Position numbers and translations under genes: made by a program. Below are positions 11,720 through 22,953 of a stretch of DNA of 37,500 nucleotides, in pieces. Numbering within the stretch: position 1 is the stretch's first letter; every line of letters starts with the position of its first letter. The notes under the pieces were generated by a model. The model was not told the DNA's origin. It was given only the letters and a program-made list of their open reading frames with translations, and made no database searches. Where the stretch lies: NCBI GenBank assembly GCA_000320545.1, contig ADNK01001077.1, forward strand, positions 1 through 37,500, in the 5' to 3' direction. The DNA comes from Bigelowiella natans CCMP2755 (lineage: Eukaryota; Cercozoa; Chlorarachniophyceae).

Positions 11720-11950
11720 TTAAACTTTTCCAGCCTTCTTCTGTGCGAACCAGACTGCAAACTTGGTTGTGAGGCATCCTCCAACAAAACAGCCAGCAGA
11801 AATCGAGCCCACGACTACAGGATTGAATCCCGCTTTAGTGTCAAAAACTGGAGGATTATCATGTCCTTTAACGGCAGATCGTGTGGAAATGAATCGGCGC
11901 TGGGCAATAGTGCGGATAGATCTGTTGTGCAAGGGGGAAATGTGGGCCAT
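11720..11950 (-). CDS. Small probable mitochondrial inner-membrane protein (COX7C-like?)
   Basis: A complete 76-residue frame with its own ATG and a TAA stop. Residues 1-28 are rich in Arg, Ser and Ile and free of acidic residues (RSIRTIAQRRFISTRSAVK), the look of a mitochondrial presequence. Then comes a short HDNPPVFDTKAGFNP segment, one hydrophobic helix at about residues 44-69 (VVVGSISAGCFVGG), and a basic tail QKKAGKV. Known: nuclear-encoded small cytochrome c oxidase subunits such as COX7C share this plan of presequence, short matrix part and single helix. Inference: a small respiratory-chain subunit; I cannot fix which one, and an ATP synthase or complex I accessory subunit is possible. 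The complementary plus-strand frames are shadows. No intron is needed. It lies at the edge of the CTAG-rich island. Confidence 0.6.
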   Translation of the reverse strand: MAHISPLHNRSIRTIAQRRFISTRSAVKGHDNPPVFDTKAGFNPVVVGSISAGCFVGGCLTTKFAVWFAQKKAGKV

Positions 11951-12014
11951 CTCAGCAAGATCAATCCAAAAATTGCAATCAGAGATAGGACATGTGATTT
12001 ATCGTGTTAAATAA

Positions 12015-13550
12015 AGGATAGCATCCATTAGTTTTTCATTATTATAAGCTTCTCCATGGATGAATAGTAAGCAAATACGTAACCTTAGGATGGGAGCGGA
12101 CATAGCACTGGAGGGGAGTGTGTAATCTTATCAGATATTGAAAGGTTACAAATAGAAGAGAAATGAATAAAATCCATGTTTTCATCACCTACGACTTGCC
12201 AGAATATTTGGACTCTTTGTCTATTTGGGCTATGCCAAATATTTTCCAGTTTAAATCAAATCTGAACGCATATTTGTAAGGTATATGACTGATCAAAGTT
12301 TGTCGAAAGCTACTAGAATTTTAAGAAGAAAATTAACTTTATCATCATTTGAAGTCAAAATTAGATCCATAAATTCTTTTCCAAATGATTTCTTTCTGCA
12401 ACAAAGTTCTCAAAAAATATGCACAAAACACTAGCGGAGAAACCTATAGAAGTATCTGGAAATGAATTGTCGTAGGATGCTAACATACTTCAAACAATTT
12501 CATAAAATTTCCGCAATAATTTGTCAGAGTAAAATGAAATGCAAGTCGCTCTAAAAATAAAGATGCTATTTGAGAGTTTCGGAGATTACCCATTGCTGTG
12601 TTGTCGTACGGAGACGAATTCACTTGTTTTGAGTTTTTCCCAATTTACTCGATTTCTCTCCGTGCTCTGTTGAGGTTGAGCGAATTTTGCTCAGATTCAG
12701 TCCATATTGTGCATATATGATTTTGTTTCTGTAGTCTTTAAATCCTATAAATATATATGTATATTGCTATATATAGATGTCGTATAATAATAACACACTA
12801 TTTAATTTAGCGGTCAATCAACATTGAACTGAATTATTTCTAAATAAGTAACTCGTTGTGGACTTTTCTGTTTTCAGAATACATATTCAATATGAAATAG
12901 AGAATAATACTTATTTCTCCTATAATTTTACTTCTTCCAAACTCATAGAAGCATAAATGCAAACTATTTAAAGAGATCAAAATTGTGTGTGAATAACAAA
13001 CTCTGAAAGAATAAAAAATCAAGCCCAAAATTTAATCAGAAGTGCAACATAATTTTGCATATTTTTCTTGATTCCTGCTGTGAAATTGTCAAAACCCCCC
13101 TATTCTTGCATGTATCTGAGGAAAGTTACTACTAATCTTTCTAGTATAAAAGCATAAAAGTCTGAATATTATAATAAAAGTAGTAGATTTTAGTCCCTTT
13201 TGAAACATAAAACACTCCATATGCCAAATATTGATGTGTAACATCGTATTTGGTGAAAGAATTAGTGTCTGAAAGTTTTAATTGTGATCTCTCTTTCAAG
13301 GTGTGTCTCTCTTTTCTTTCTCGTTCTTCTCTGTTCTCTCTCTCTCTGTTCTCTCTCTCTCTGTTCTCTCTAAAATCATTAAACAACACTGTGCTCATCA
13401 TCAACCTGCATCTTTCTTCTCCGGCATCTTATCAATTTCCTTCGTCGTAGATCCACGGTAATTGTGAGAAGGGAAGAGGGGAATGAAAGGAGAAAATAGC
13501 AATACACACATGCGCACGGAACATGATGATAACAACATTCTAATTCCCAC
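12015..13550. other. AT-rich interval, no gene seen
   Basis: Ordinary AT-rich sequence with no long microsatellite except CT-rich repeats at 13306-13370 (three copies of a CTCTGTTCTCTCT unit). Open frames such as 12840-13028 (minus) are low-complexity. A good acceptor (TTCTAATTCCCACAG) lies at 13538-13552, just before the next gene. Confidence 0.5.
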
Positions 13551-13557
13551 AGGATAG

Positions 13558-14901
13558 CACGCACTGAGACGAAGGAAAATAGGAAGAAGCCTCTTGAGGT
13601 ACCAGGAAGCACAGGACCTTTACCATCGGCAAGTAGTAGAAGCAACCATTATATCCGCAACAGCAACAGCCGTCGCCGCGCCCCACGACGACGACAACAC
13701 GTGTAGTAGTACTCTTGGAAGGTCAATAGAGGAGCAGAATCGAGAATTTGGAGCACGCTCCAGAAGCAAAGTGGAGGCCCCAATCTTCAACTCCAACACT
13801 CCGGCAGAGGCCGTCTTGCCCCAAGTGCAAAGGTTTGTCCATTTTTATTGCATCACCACGACTACATATTGGTTATTTTGAAGCTAGTAGAAAGTGTTGA
13901 TTATTCTGATAATATTGAGCGTTGCCGATATGACGTGAAAACTGTGCAAGCAACCGGGTTAATAAGGAAAATAATAACTTGACATTTTTTGCAGTAGGTA
14001 TGTGCCACAGGTCGGCCCGGGCAAGATGGTAGTTCCATGTTTAATGTCGATAATTAGCTAAAATATCCAGCCTGGATTCAATGTTAATTGATCTCTTAGG
14101 ACACCATTGCAATGTTGTCGGAGAAGGCAAGCTCATCTGGAAGGAAGCCCAGGGCAATTAAAGGCCCCCGGGAACGCCATTACGAACTGATTGAGCACTG
14201 CAGAGTCATCGCTGAACAAGGTTTGTTGTGCAACACAATCATCTTTCAAAAACAAATTCACACTTTCCTATAAAATCTCAATAAATTAACAACTTTATTA
14301 CCATACAGGCTCGAGTACCCCCGAGCTTCATGCCGTCGTGGAGCCTCTTTTGGGAGGGCTGCGTAGATCTCTCAGTGGAGAAGATCAGGACCTTACCGAG
14401 CTAAAAGAAGTTCTTGGAGTGGCAATGGATAAATTACCAAGGGCAATTCGACGAAAGAATCGGAAATGTGGATCATGTGGTGGTAAGGGTCATCGAAGGG
14501 ATAGCAAACAGTGTCCAAATTATGTCCCAAAACCTCCTAGAGATCGCGAAAACCGAAAATGCGGTTCATGCGGTCAAAAAGGTCATAGGAGAGACAGCAA
14601 ACTCTGTCCAAATTACGTTCCACGAAACAGAAAAGGCGACAACAACCATGTTAATGTTGACAATACCGCTCCTAAAAACGGGATTGGAACAGGCGTGCCC
14701 AGTGTACCAGAAGGCATATTAGCGCCTACAAATGATGGTGCTGACCTCAAGGATCCGTCAAGGAAACGACCCAGACCTACAGTAACTACAGCAAGGTATA
14801 TTTCTTTCTTCAGATTATTGAGAAATAAAATCATTGAATTTCTTTCTCCAAAAATTAGGCGTTACGTCGAGATGGATAGGATGGACGAACGCTACTACTG
14901 A
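13558..14901 (+). CDS. Spliced protein with two tandem CCHC zinc knuckles
   Basis: Exons 13558-13832, 13995-14028, 14100-14220, 14309-14795 and 14859-14901 (stop TGA) join in one frame; introns are 162, 71, 88 and 63 nt, all GT-AG. The last intron is a multiple of three, so retention also keeps the frame. Seen: a Ser- and Arg-rich first part, RYVPQVGPGKM, a basic linker (SSSGRKPRAIKGPRERHYE), a helical stretch, then two knuckles CGSCGGKGHRRDSKQC and CGSCGQKGHRRDSKLC, each CX2CX4HX6C and followed by PNYVP, and a charged tail. Known: such knuckles bind single-stranded nucleic acid and often sit at the C terminus of Mutator-like transposases. Inference: a nucleic-acid-binding protein or the tail of a domesticated transposase; no catalytic domain was seen. 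The 5' end is unresolved: the first exon has no ATG in frame, the first being at 14026 (or 14112). Confidence 0.65.
14796..14858 (+). other. 63-nt in-frame intron
   Basis: The donor AAG/GTATAT and the acceptor AAAATTAG enclose an AT-rich, pyrimidine-containing 63-nt segment at the 3' end of the zinc-knuckle gene. Removing it joins TTAR to RYVEMD in frame. Keeping it adds 21 residues without a stop. It looks like an intron and not coding sequence because of its base composition. Confidence 0.6.
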
Positions 14902-15860
14902 ATTCACACTGTCTCCCGTATCTCTCACCTTCGCCTCACCAACCAAAACAAAATGATAACTTGACTCATTAGCATGTAGCGTGCTTGCAATTATCAGATT
15001 TGTCAAATTGTACATAGTATCCTAGACCTAGAGACAGGGACCGTCGATCAACCAAAAAGTCGCATGCATTAAGTGTTTAGCTAGTAGGCATGCTAGCATG
15101 GTAACGACGGCGCAAAGACAAATATATGCCACGCATACATATAGCGTTACTACTACCACACCGTAATATTGACTGCCAATGCCTAGCTAGATGTTGCTGC
15201 ACATCAAAACGCACGCATCCGAGACGATGCATATATCGCACAGCTTGCTAGAAATTTCCGCACCCGAGACGGATCAATGAACAACTTGAATTTTTCAATG
15301 GTCATCCTATAATGATGTAGCTATGCAAACTAGCAAAGCTAGAAAGCACAAGCTAGCTAGAGCAGGAGCAAAATCATCACACACAATTGTGAGACGGATG
15401 TAATGAAGTGATTAAATCTTTTGAATAGTCATCCTAATCTAGCAGTGATGTGTAGGCTACATGCAAAGCAGCGGCTGCTGCACGGCAATCTTGTGCTGAC
15501 AAATGAATTTGCGGGCACTAGAATGAAACCCATGTAAAACTGTGGCGGGGAACAAAGAGGCATTCCTGTCTAGCTAGTCATGCATCATTCATTCTGGGTA
15601 CAAAATGATAGTTACTACTAGGTTATTAGGTGTAGGAGTCGAGAGAAATTGTTTCCACTACCATCCATCCATCATATTTTCTTCTGCTTCAGCACACATT
15701 AGCGAGCAGGGACATCTATAACAATCTAGACGTCATGATCTTAGCGTGGACTTGTTGCCGTCCGCAATGTGCTGCTGACCCCCTGTTGGCAGTAATTTCC
15801 TCAACTTTTCAAATGAGCGAACGATGACCCTGAAATATAGTAGAGATTATGCATTGCAAG
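14902..15860. other. CTAG-rich intergenic stretch with a diverged direct repeat
   Basis: No gene was found. CTAG, GCTAGC and AGCTAG words are frequent, as in the island at 8.86-11.6 kb. A diverged direct repeat of about 75 bp is seen at 15266-15340 and 15391-15470. Both copies begin GAGACGGAT and share GTCATCCTA, GATGT and ATGCAAA in order. Confidence 0.5.
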
Positions 15861-15984
15861 GTCAGCACAAATAACTAAAGTAGACACTACAATGCATTTA
15901 TCAGCAAAAAATGCATACACAGTCGAGACGTATCCTTTCCATGAAATCCCTTCGCACAACGAAACATTATTATGTGCATATACA

Positions 15985-15985
15985 C

Positions 15986-16025
<40 letters not shown>

Positions 16026-16046
16026 GTCAATCTATATACATCTACA

Positions 16047-16083
<37 letters not shown>
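15985..16083. repeat. (CA)n and (TA)n compound microsatellite
   Basis: (CA)n at 15985-16022, then TA tracts at 16044-16083. Open frames across it (15892-16215) are repeat artefacts. Confidence 0.95.
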
Positions 16084-16084
<1 letters not shown>

Positions 16085-16229
16085 ACATATATGTATATAT
16101 TATACCTATTGTATCCCACCACGTCACCCATTGCCAGCTCAAAAGCCTGGATCATAACATTTCCCGGCAGCATATTAAGATAGAATTCTTAACGTACTAT
16201 TATTATTTGCCATAAAAATATTCATTTGT

Positions 16230-16330
16230 CACAGTTGCTGTGCTGCTGATATCAAGGTGTCGCTTAACCTCCCCACCAACTCCCTTCCCTCCTCCTCCCA
16301 TACAAAATGATGCCAACAACCTGATCTTGA
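16230..16330 (-). other. Exon-like island, minus strand
   Basis: The minus strand reads RELVGRLSDTLISAAQQL with helix-like character, next to GGA-rich codons. No convincing splice pair was found, and the plus strand is open too. Listed only as a candidate. Confidence 0.2.
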
Positions 16331-16529
16331 AATTGCACAATATATGTCAATTCGCATATTTCCTTTTGTCCAGGTGGTATTCGTTTCTTGTCTTGTTTCA
16401 AATTGTTGGAAAAAGAATGAGAACACGCCTTAGATTTGAGAAAACAAAACTCTATTATATCACTTCTATTTCACACTGATAATAGTCAATATTTCACTCC
16501 TCCCAAAAGCTACTATACCACCAAAACTG

Positions 16530-16790
16530 CAACAACAACAACAACAACAACAACTACTACTACTACTACCACTACCACTACATGTGAACACATAACAACC
16601 ACCTTTCTTGTCTCCTTTTAGACTGTATAGTATTTGTAAAACATTAAGAAGAGAAACACGAATGATTAATTATAAACTTGCAGATCAATACAGAAGAATT
16701 CCTAGCACTAGATACTATATCCAAACATACCATTTCAAGTGTGTATATCGTGTATGAAGTAGATATGATAATGATATTGTATAGATCCCG

Positions 16791-16821
<31 letters not shown>

Positions 16822-17020
16822 TTACTACTACTACTACGCTGATGCTACCCCATCATCATCATCATCATCATCATTATCTTCATCATCATTTTATGTAGTA
16901 AGTATTTACAACGTCACACCACATGCTGACCGTGGTAATGTGAGTACTGGAGTGTCTTTCCCATAACAGAATGTTATCTGTGATGATCATGATGACAATG
17001 ATGATGATGATGATGATTAC
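16530..17020. repeat. (CAA)n, (CTA)n, (ATC)n and (GAT)n tracts
   Basis: (CAA)n then (CTA)n at 16530-16580, (CTA)n at 16791-16837, (ATC)n at 16852-16885 and (GAT)n at 16995-17017. Confidence 0.95.
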
Positions 17021-17055
17021 AATGATGATGGTAGAAAGAAATGGAAAAAGGTGAT

Positions 17056-17100
17056 AAGGGTTGTTTACTTCCTCCCATTGGCCATGTACATAACACCACA
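17056..17100 (-). other. Exon-like island, minus strand
   Basis: A minus-strand stretch reading YKCGVMYMANGRK lies between a CAG acceptor and a GTAAAC donor. A second stretch at about 16934-16980 (ITFCYGKDTPVLTLP) also has an ACAG acceptor. Their phases do not join directly, so a gene is suspected but not assembled. Confidence 0.25.
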
Positions 17101-17285
17101 TTTATAGTCTGAAGCTGAAAGCATCATTATTATACTTACCGTGAAGCTCTTTCTTTTTTTCTTCTCGATTTCCTGAATAATCGATGAATTTCTGCTTATG
17201 TTTTGTTTGTCTTAATATTCCTTGATTCACAGTATACTAAAGTATAATTAAACATGACGTAGTAGTATTGGTAGTAACCCACTAC

Positions 17286-17324
17286 CTCTTTCAAGTCACT
17301 TTGATCACGGACAATGTTAGAACC
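17286..17324 (-). other. Probable 39-nt exon beside a CTA repeat
   Basis: Thirteen codons reading GSNIVRDQSDLKE sit between the acceptor CTACTACTAG, which is the end of the neighbouring (CTA)n run, and the donor GAG/GTAGTG. Upstream on the same strand, near 17475-17550, an ATG opens MCSHQQFSSSSPYCNECTL and stops at a GTAAGT donor. The phases of these two do not match directly, so an intermediate exon or an error remains possible. Confidence 0.35.
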
Positions 17325-17325
17325 C

Positions 17326-17813
17326 TAGTAGTAGTAGTAGCAGCAGCAGCAGCAGCAGTAGTATTACAGGAAGAAGAAGAGAAAGAAAAAATATTCTAGA
17401 ATTCCTTCTATCTCTTGCTACAGCATGTGTGATTATTATAGACTGTGTGCGTATGTTACGGATAAAGAACAAAGGCAATGTCATCCAACTTACAAAGGTG
17501 GCCATCCCAAAGTGCATTCATTACAATACGGGGAGGAGGAAGAAAATTGTTGATGAGAACACATTATAAATAGGTGAGTAGGTACTACTGCATAATTTCT
17601 CCTCCTCCTCCTCCTCCTCCTCCTCCTACTTCTACTTGTACTAATACCACGTGCGTTAGAAGCCATCCTTTCTTCACACCTAGCCTTTTAGCTTGGCCCT
17701 TTCACGGAAGAAGAACCCAACCAATCAACATTGCACCACCACCACCAACGAATAAAACGAAGAGGTAAAGGAAATATGATGCTTCTCATAAACACAACCT
17801 GTCTTAACAATGA

Positions 17814-17844
<31 letters not shown>
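17326..17844. repeat. (GTA/GCA)n, (CTC)n and (CA)n tracts
   Basis: GTA then GCA triplets at 17326-17362, (CTC)9 at 17600-17628 and (CA)n at 17816-17844. Confidence 0.95.
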
Positions 17845-17848
<4 letters not shown>

Positions 17849-18047
17849 TAGAACACAATCACTACAACATCGTCGTCATCAGCAATAACTATGCAGTGCT
17901 ATGTGTGAGTGTGTGTGCTTGTGCGTTGAGGAATGTAGTTTATAAACCCACATCAGCGACGAGAGAGTAGACCCTCAATCCTAAATGGTAGCAGCAGCAG
18001 TAGTAGTAGAAGTAGAAGTAGTAGTACAAAATTAGAAAAAGTAGAAG

Positions 18048-18049
<2 letters not shown>

Positions 18050-18082
<33 letters not shown>

Positions 18083-18540
18083 TACACACTAAATTGTTAT
18101 CACCCTTATCATCATCATCATCATCACTAGAAGCTTGGATGTCCCACTATTACTACTAGTGGTTGTGGTTAATGAGGAAACACACGTACTGCAATAGAAA
18201 TTGCGCCTACAGCCTTATCTACTATTTAGAGGCTGCTATTGAGTATGCTAGATCAATGAATAATCAATCCCATCGTCTTCAACCTCAATAATTTGCTACT
18301 ACTAAGTTGCATCGTCATCGACTCAAATTTGACTTAACATGAGTTTTGTCTCCTTGATAACAGCAGCATGAACGAACACCACCTTTGAATGTAATTCCAA
18401 GAGATCCAGATGCAAAGCAAATCTACATAACAACAACACTCATGCTTGAAATAGTAACGACAACACAATCGTCACAACTAGCATTTTTCTATGTACACAT
18501 ATGTATAGTTGTGTTAGTGTGTGTTATTTATATATAATAG

Positions 18541-18624
<84 letters not shown>

Positions 18625-18792
18625 ATATAGGGTGGGGGGGAAGCAGTATGCTGTTGTTGATTATTCATTATTATTATTATTATTATCTTTGTCGGTGATT
18701 TATGGTCTTATTGGTTCTGCAGCCTCCTCCTCCCTCTCCTCCTCCTCCTCCTCCTCCTCCTCCTCCTCCTCCTACTACTACTACTACTAATA
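18050..18792. repeat. (CA)n, paired (TA)n, (CTC)n and (CTA)n tracts
   Basis: (CA)n at 18050-18080, two TA tracts at 18545-18582 and 18590-18622, then (CTC)n running into (CTA)n at 18722-18792. No exon was supported from 17845 to 19500. Confidence 0.95.
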
Positions 18793-19455
18793 CTACCTTT
18801 TTTATCTTTTGCCGTGTGGTTTTTGTTTTGATGACATACCCTAAATGAATGAGCAGCAGCAGCAAGGAATAATTAACGAAATAGTATGATCACCATCCTC
18901 ATCATGATCATCACCGTCGTCATCATCATCATAATATTACCACTAGATAAGACATTAGCACGGGTATATCGTGGATCCTATGTTGTTGTATAATGCGAAT
19001 AACCAGTCAGGATGATTATGATGATGAAACAAGAGAAATAGTAGAGAGGAGATAAAACGTAAGGAAAGTGATGGATACAATAGGGTCTAGTATGATAGCA
19101 GCAAACAACCTCTGGTAGCTTTGGATGCTTTACTGATCGAAACGATATCAAACAGACGCCTAGGTTGGACTTGGTATGTATATCTTGCTATTATTATTAT
19201 TTCACTAGAGATCATCATTATCACTATTATTGCTATAAGTAGCAGCAGCAGTAGTAGCATAGGGATTACAAACAAATATATCTAATGATGTTGGTAGTTG
19301 ATGAATGCTGTTAGCTCATAATTACATAATGTGTACACAATGATGCCGTGCTAATTTCGAAGTTAATAAACAATCTCAAATAAAACGGAATGACAACTCA
19401 GATCCTACTACTGCTACTACAACTACTTGAGCAAAACAGTTCGTGCTACATACAA

Positions 19456-19465
19456 ACTCACACAC

Positions 19466-19508
<43 letters not shown>

Positions 19509-19806
19509 AGGAGCTGTTTGCCTCCAAGATCTATGAAAAAATAGCACACAACAACATATCAATTCATACAAGATGAATGTGATTATTACACTGACAATCT
19601 TTAAACTATTGCCCTGCTATTTTAGCTTTTGAGTAGTATATTAAATGGTTATTGAGTGTGAAAACAAATTGAAGAATTTAAGTGTTATAGTACTACAGTA
19701 AGGATGTGTTGTATCATCAATGTAATATTATATTGCCTCAAAAGACAGAAATCATTGAGTTTTGTGTCCTTTGTCTTCATAATCTGATAATACGTATAAA
19801 TTATAT

Positions 19807-19865
<59 letters not shown>

Positions 19866-19932
19866 ATATGAAGCCATGTATGTATTTATATTCCTACATC
19901 ATCATGCTAGCTATCATAATACATATCCCATT

Positions 19933-19965
<33 letters not shown>

Positions 19966-20190
19966 TGCTACCATTACTACTCGTATAATTACATTTACTA
20001 CCACCGTTCTCTCCTAATGTCATCATGATGGCAAATAAACATTATACAACTTAGATCAGTACTTACTACTCATCATGATGAGAGGAGGTATCTTTGTTCA
20101 GTGTTGCTACTAACTACCAGATGTATGATGTCGTTTGAATCATCAATAGTCTCTACAATCTTAAAAACACACACACACACACACACATAT

Positions 20191-20230
<40 letters not shown>
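19456..20230. repeat. (CA)n, (TA)n and (ATC)n tracts
   Basis: (CA)n at 19458-19507, TA tracts at 19803-19859, (ATC)n at 19934-19964, (CA)n at 20165-20188 and (TA)n at 20198-20230. A plus-strand exon-like stretch, ELFASKIYEKIAHNN, starts right after the CACCAG that ends the first CA tract (19510). Confidence 0.9.
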
Positions 20231-20231
<1 letters not shown>

Positions 20232-20315
20232 CCACACGAGAAGACGAAAAACACGTACATATATGAAGAATCACTGGATGTAGCAACACACAGAAAACAA
20301 TGCTACTTCCTACAG

Positions 20316-20440
20316 TTGTACAGTTTATGAAATCAGATTATCCTACTACAAGATACACACTACTACTCGCACACGATTTGTACAGTTTATGAAATCAGAT
20401 TATCCTACTACAAGATACACACTACTACTCGCACACGATT
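20316..20440. repeat. 62-bp perfect-looking tandem duplication
   Basis: The unit starting TTGTACAGTTTATGAAATC at 20316 is repeated at 20378 with no visible difference over about 60 bp. It looks recent. Confidence 0.9.
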
Positions 20441-20464
20441 TCTTGCTGCTACTACTGCCACTAC

Positions 20465-20523
20465 AATTGTGTAATGTTGTATATGCCTTGCCGCCTTGGT
20501 ATACCATATCCCATTTCCATACA

Positions 20524-20566
<43 letters not shown>

Positions 20567-20622
20567 GTGTATGTAATGTTGGACATACCTTGCCGCCTTG
20601 GTATACCATATCCCATTTCCTT
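20465..20622. repeat. Direct repeat flanking a (TA)n tract
   Basis: About 55 bp beginning AATTGTGTAATG at 20465-20518 and its near copy at 20563-20620 flank (TA)n at 20526-20562. Both copies end CTTGGTATACCATATCCCA. Confidence 0.9.
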
Positions 20623-20980
20623 CTCCATCTTTTAATAATAAGCAGTCGTAGCAGCCGGCAATATATGTCAAGGAAGAATAATAATTAATGTAGAGCATGT
20701 GATACTACTTATCGTACCACGACGAATATAATAATGATGGTATACTAAAAAACAAGTTTAAGCCATCAATCCTTTTACAGTTGCTGCTATTACTACTACA
20801 ACTACTTTGTGAAATCGTGCAAAACTTCAAAGACAAAAGTTGGATCTGCATAGGTTTTTGATGTAGCCTGGATAATAGTATAGATAGGTAGTATAGATAG
20901 ATAGAAGTAAGTGGAAGTAGTAAGAATGGGATAATAGAGATGAAAGGAATTATATCGAAGATCATCAACTTAGGCGAAAG

Positions 20981-21419
20981 AGGAGGAGGAGGAGGAGGGG
21001 GGAGGGGGGAGGGGGGGGAGAGGAAAACTGAGTAATTCAAACTAAAAATTAATGAATAACATGAAAATTGTGAGTCTTGACGCGTTACATCGAAAGCTAG
21101 TAGTGAGTAGTACATTTCTATTGATCAATATCTACAAAACATCGATTTCCCATTCCCTCCTTATTCTCCCCACCCAATTACCCGAAATACACTAATTTTA
21201 TCCATGCTTTGCTGGGTTGCCACCTTTCAGAATGAAGATATTCAATTGTGTGTATTTTCCATAAATATATATACACAATCATGATAGATCAGGCGCATTA
21301 ATCCAAATTTGGAACGATTAAGAGTGAGAATGATGCTGCATTCAATTAAAAGGTACTTGGACCTTATGTATACTCCTCCCTTCTCGTACTTACTTGCACG
21401 CACACTCTCTTACTTACTT

Positions 21420-21456
<37 letters not shown>

Positions 21457-21536
21457 TACACATTATCGTATATAGGGAAAACATATCCTACTCCTCCTCC
21501 TCCTCCTCCTCCTCCTCCTCCTCCTCCTCCTTCTAT

Positions 21537-21567
<31 letters not shown>
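20981..21567. repeat. (GGA)n/G-run, (CA)n, (CTC)n and (CTA)n tracts
   Basis: GGA triplets passing into G runs at 20981-21020, (CA)n at 21422-21452, (CTC)n at 21491-21531 and (CTA)n at 21534-21567. Confidence 0.95.
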
Positions 21568-21772
21568 GCAACCTCAATGTACTCAGATCTATAGTGTATT
21601 GACCAAGACTACGTATTATTATTAGAGAAAAGAACAAAAGAAACAGTGAAAGAGTAGTAGAATTAGTACTACTAGTAGGAACGACTAGTTTTTGCGTGAA
21701 AAACTCACAAAGCAGCTAATTTCACTCCAAAACAATTTCTAATAACTAAACATTCATCAGAAATTGAAAGTG

Positions 21773-21903
21773 TGTGTGTGTATGTGTGTGTATGTGTGTG
21801 ACGGTTATAGTAGTCTCTAGAAGACATGTGTATGGTGGAAAATCGATTGATATGGTTATATAATGCTGCTGCAAATGATGATGATGATGATGATGATGAT
21901 GAA
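21773..21903. repeat. (GT)n and (GAT)n tracts
   Basis: GTGT/GTAT repeats at 21773-21801 and (GAT)n at 21877-21903. The plus frame continues past the GAT run into NISSSWDYYYPQLKLIAFY (to about 22115). This may be exon sequence carrying an Asp run, but no splice pair was confirmed. Confidence 0.8.
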
Positions 21904-22102
21904 AGTGATAATGATGGTGATAATAAGGATGTAAATGATAGCATAATAAACATGATAAACATCAGCAGCAGTTGGGACTATTACTACCCACAACTAAAGC
22001 TTATAGCCTTTTATTTAAGTACTTCTAAAGCAGCATTTTGGGTGTTGCCTCACACCATTAACAAACCTCTTTCATCAGCTTTCTATTGTAAACTCGCATC
22101 AG

Positions 22103-22238
22103 TTGAGATATGTTAAGAAACATGAGTCCAAGCTTTGTTCTATGTTGTTAGCCAGAAAACACATCAATCAGAAGATGAAATCAAATTTGAATATAATACA
22201 TCAACATCACCCAAGAATCTACGACGCAAAAAAATATG
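22103..22238 (+). other. Probable internal exon, unknown protein
   Basis: Between the acceptor CTCGCATCAG and the donor ATG/GTAAAC lie 45 codons plus one base, fully open. The product is basic (LRYVKKHESKLCSMLLARK, then NQKMKSNLNIIHQHHPRIYD). The codon mix is not repeat-derived, which makes this the best plus-strand exon in the microsatellite belt. I do not recognise the family. A (CTA)n tract follows at 22289-22321. Confidence 0.5.
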
Positions 22239-22287
22239 GTAAACAACACTCAAAATCTTTTTTATCATACTTTTTCTTCTTCCATTT

Positions 22288-22288
<1 letters not shown>

Positions 22289-22322
<34 letters not shown>

Positions 22323-22919
22323 GTTTGTAAATTCTGTAGATAAGGGCTGATGGCCAACTCTGAGCTATTCATTCACATACAATATCAGATATTTATTATG
22401 AGGCTGTTAGAATGCAATCATTGAACAAGATCAATAGCAGCAGCAGTCTTAATAGAAAAGTATAGTAAACGAGTAAAAGGAAAAGAGGAGTCCATTAGCG
22501 TGTTGTTCTCATCATCATATAGTATTATTAGTTAGTGAAGATTCTCAGTGGGACATTCATTCCTACTACTACTACTACTAGTACTACTACTACTACTATA
22601 GTAGTACTAAGTGGTACATCTACAGGTGTTGATGCTACTATTTCTCCTCCTACACCTAATCCTGTTACTACTACTGCTACTTCTCTTTCTCAAACATCAG
22701 AAAGTAGTTGATCGTCCCGACAATACTACTAATGGCTGTTGTTCAATTAAATGAATATGTCCTCCTCCTCCTCCTCCTCATATTATGTACTCTCTTATTA
22801 TCATCTTCTTCTTTTAGTCAGCAACGTCGTTAGTTACTACTTGCTCTCGCTTTATCCGCACTCGTTTTCTTCCTAAAGCTTCCTTATTTCTCCCTAATAC
22901 ACACAAATACATTAGTACA

Positions 22920-22953
<34 letters not shown>

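Noticed and set aside
11603-12014. Plus-strand frames of 83-135 codons
   Set aside because: They are antisense shadows of the minus-strand 76-residue gene, which has an ATG, a presequence and a membrane helix.
13795-14010. Alternative frame giving a Cys-rich PSCPKCK plus VGMCHRSA motif like the piggyBac C terminus
   Set aside because: The frame meets a stop (TAG) about 35 codons upstream and does not carry on in phase into the zinc-knuckle exons. The other frame joins through all four introns.
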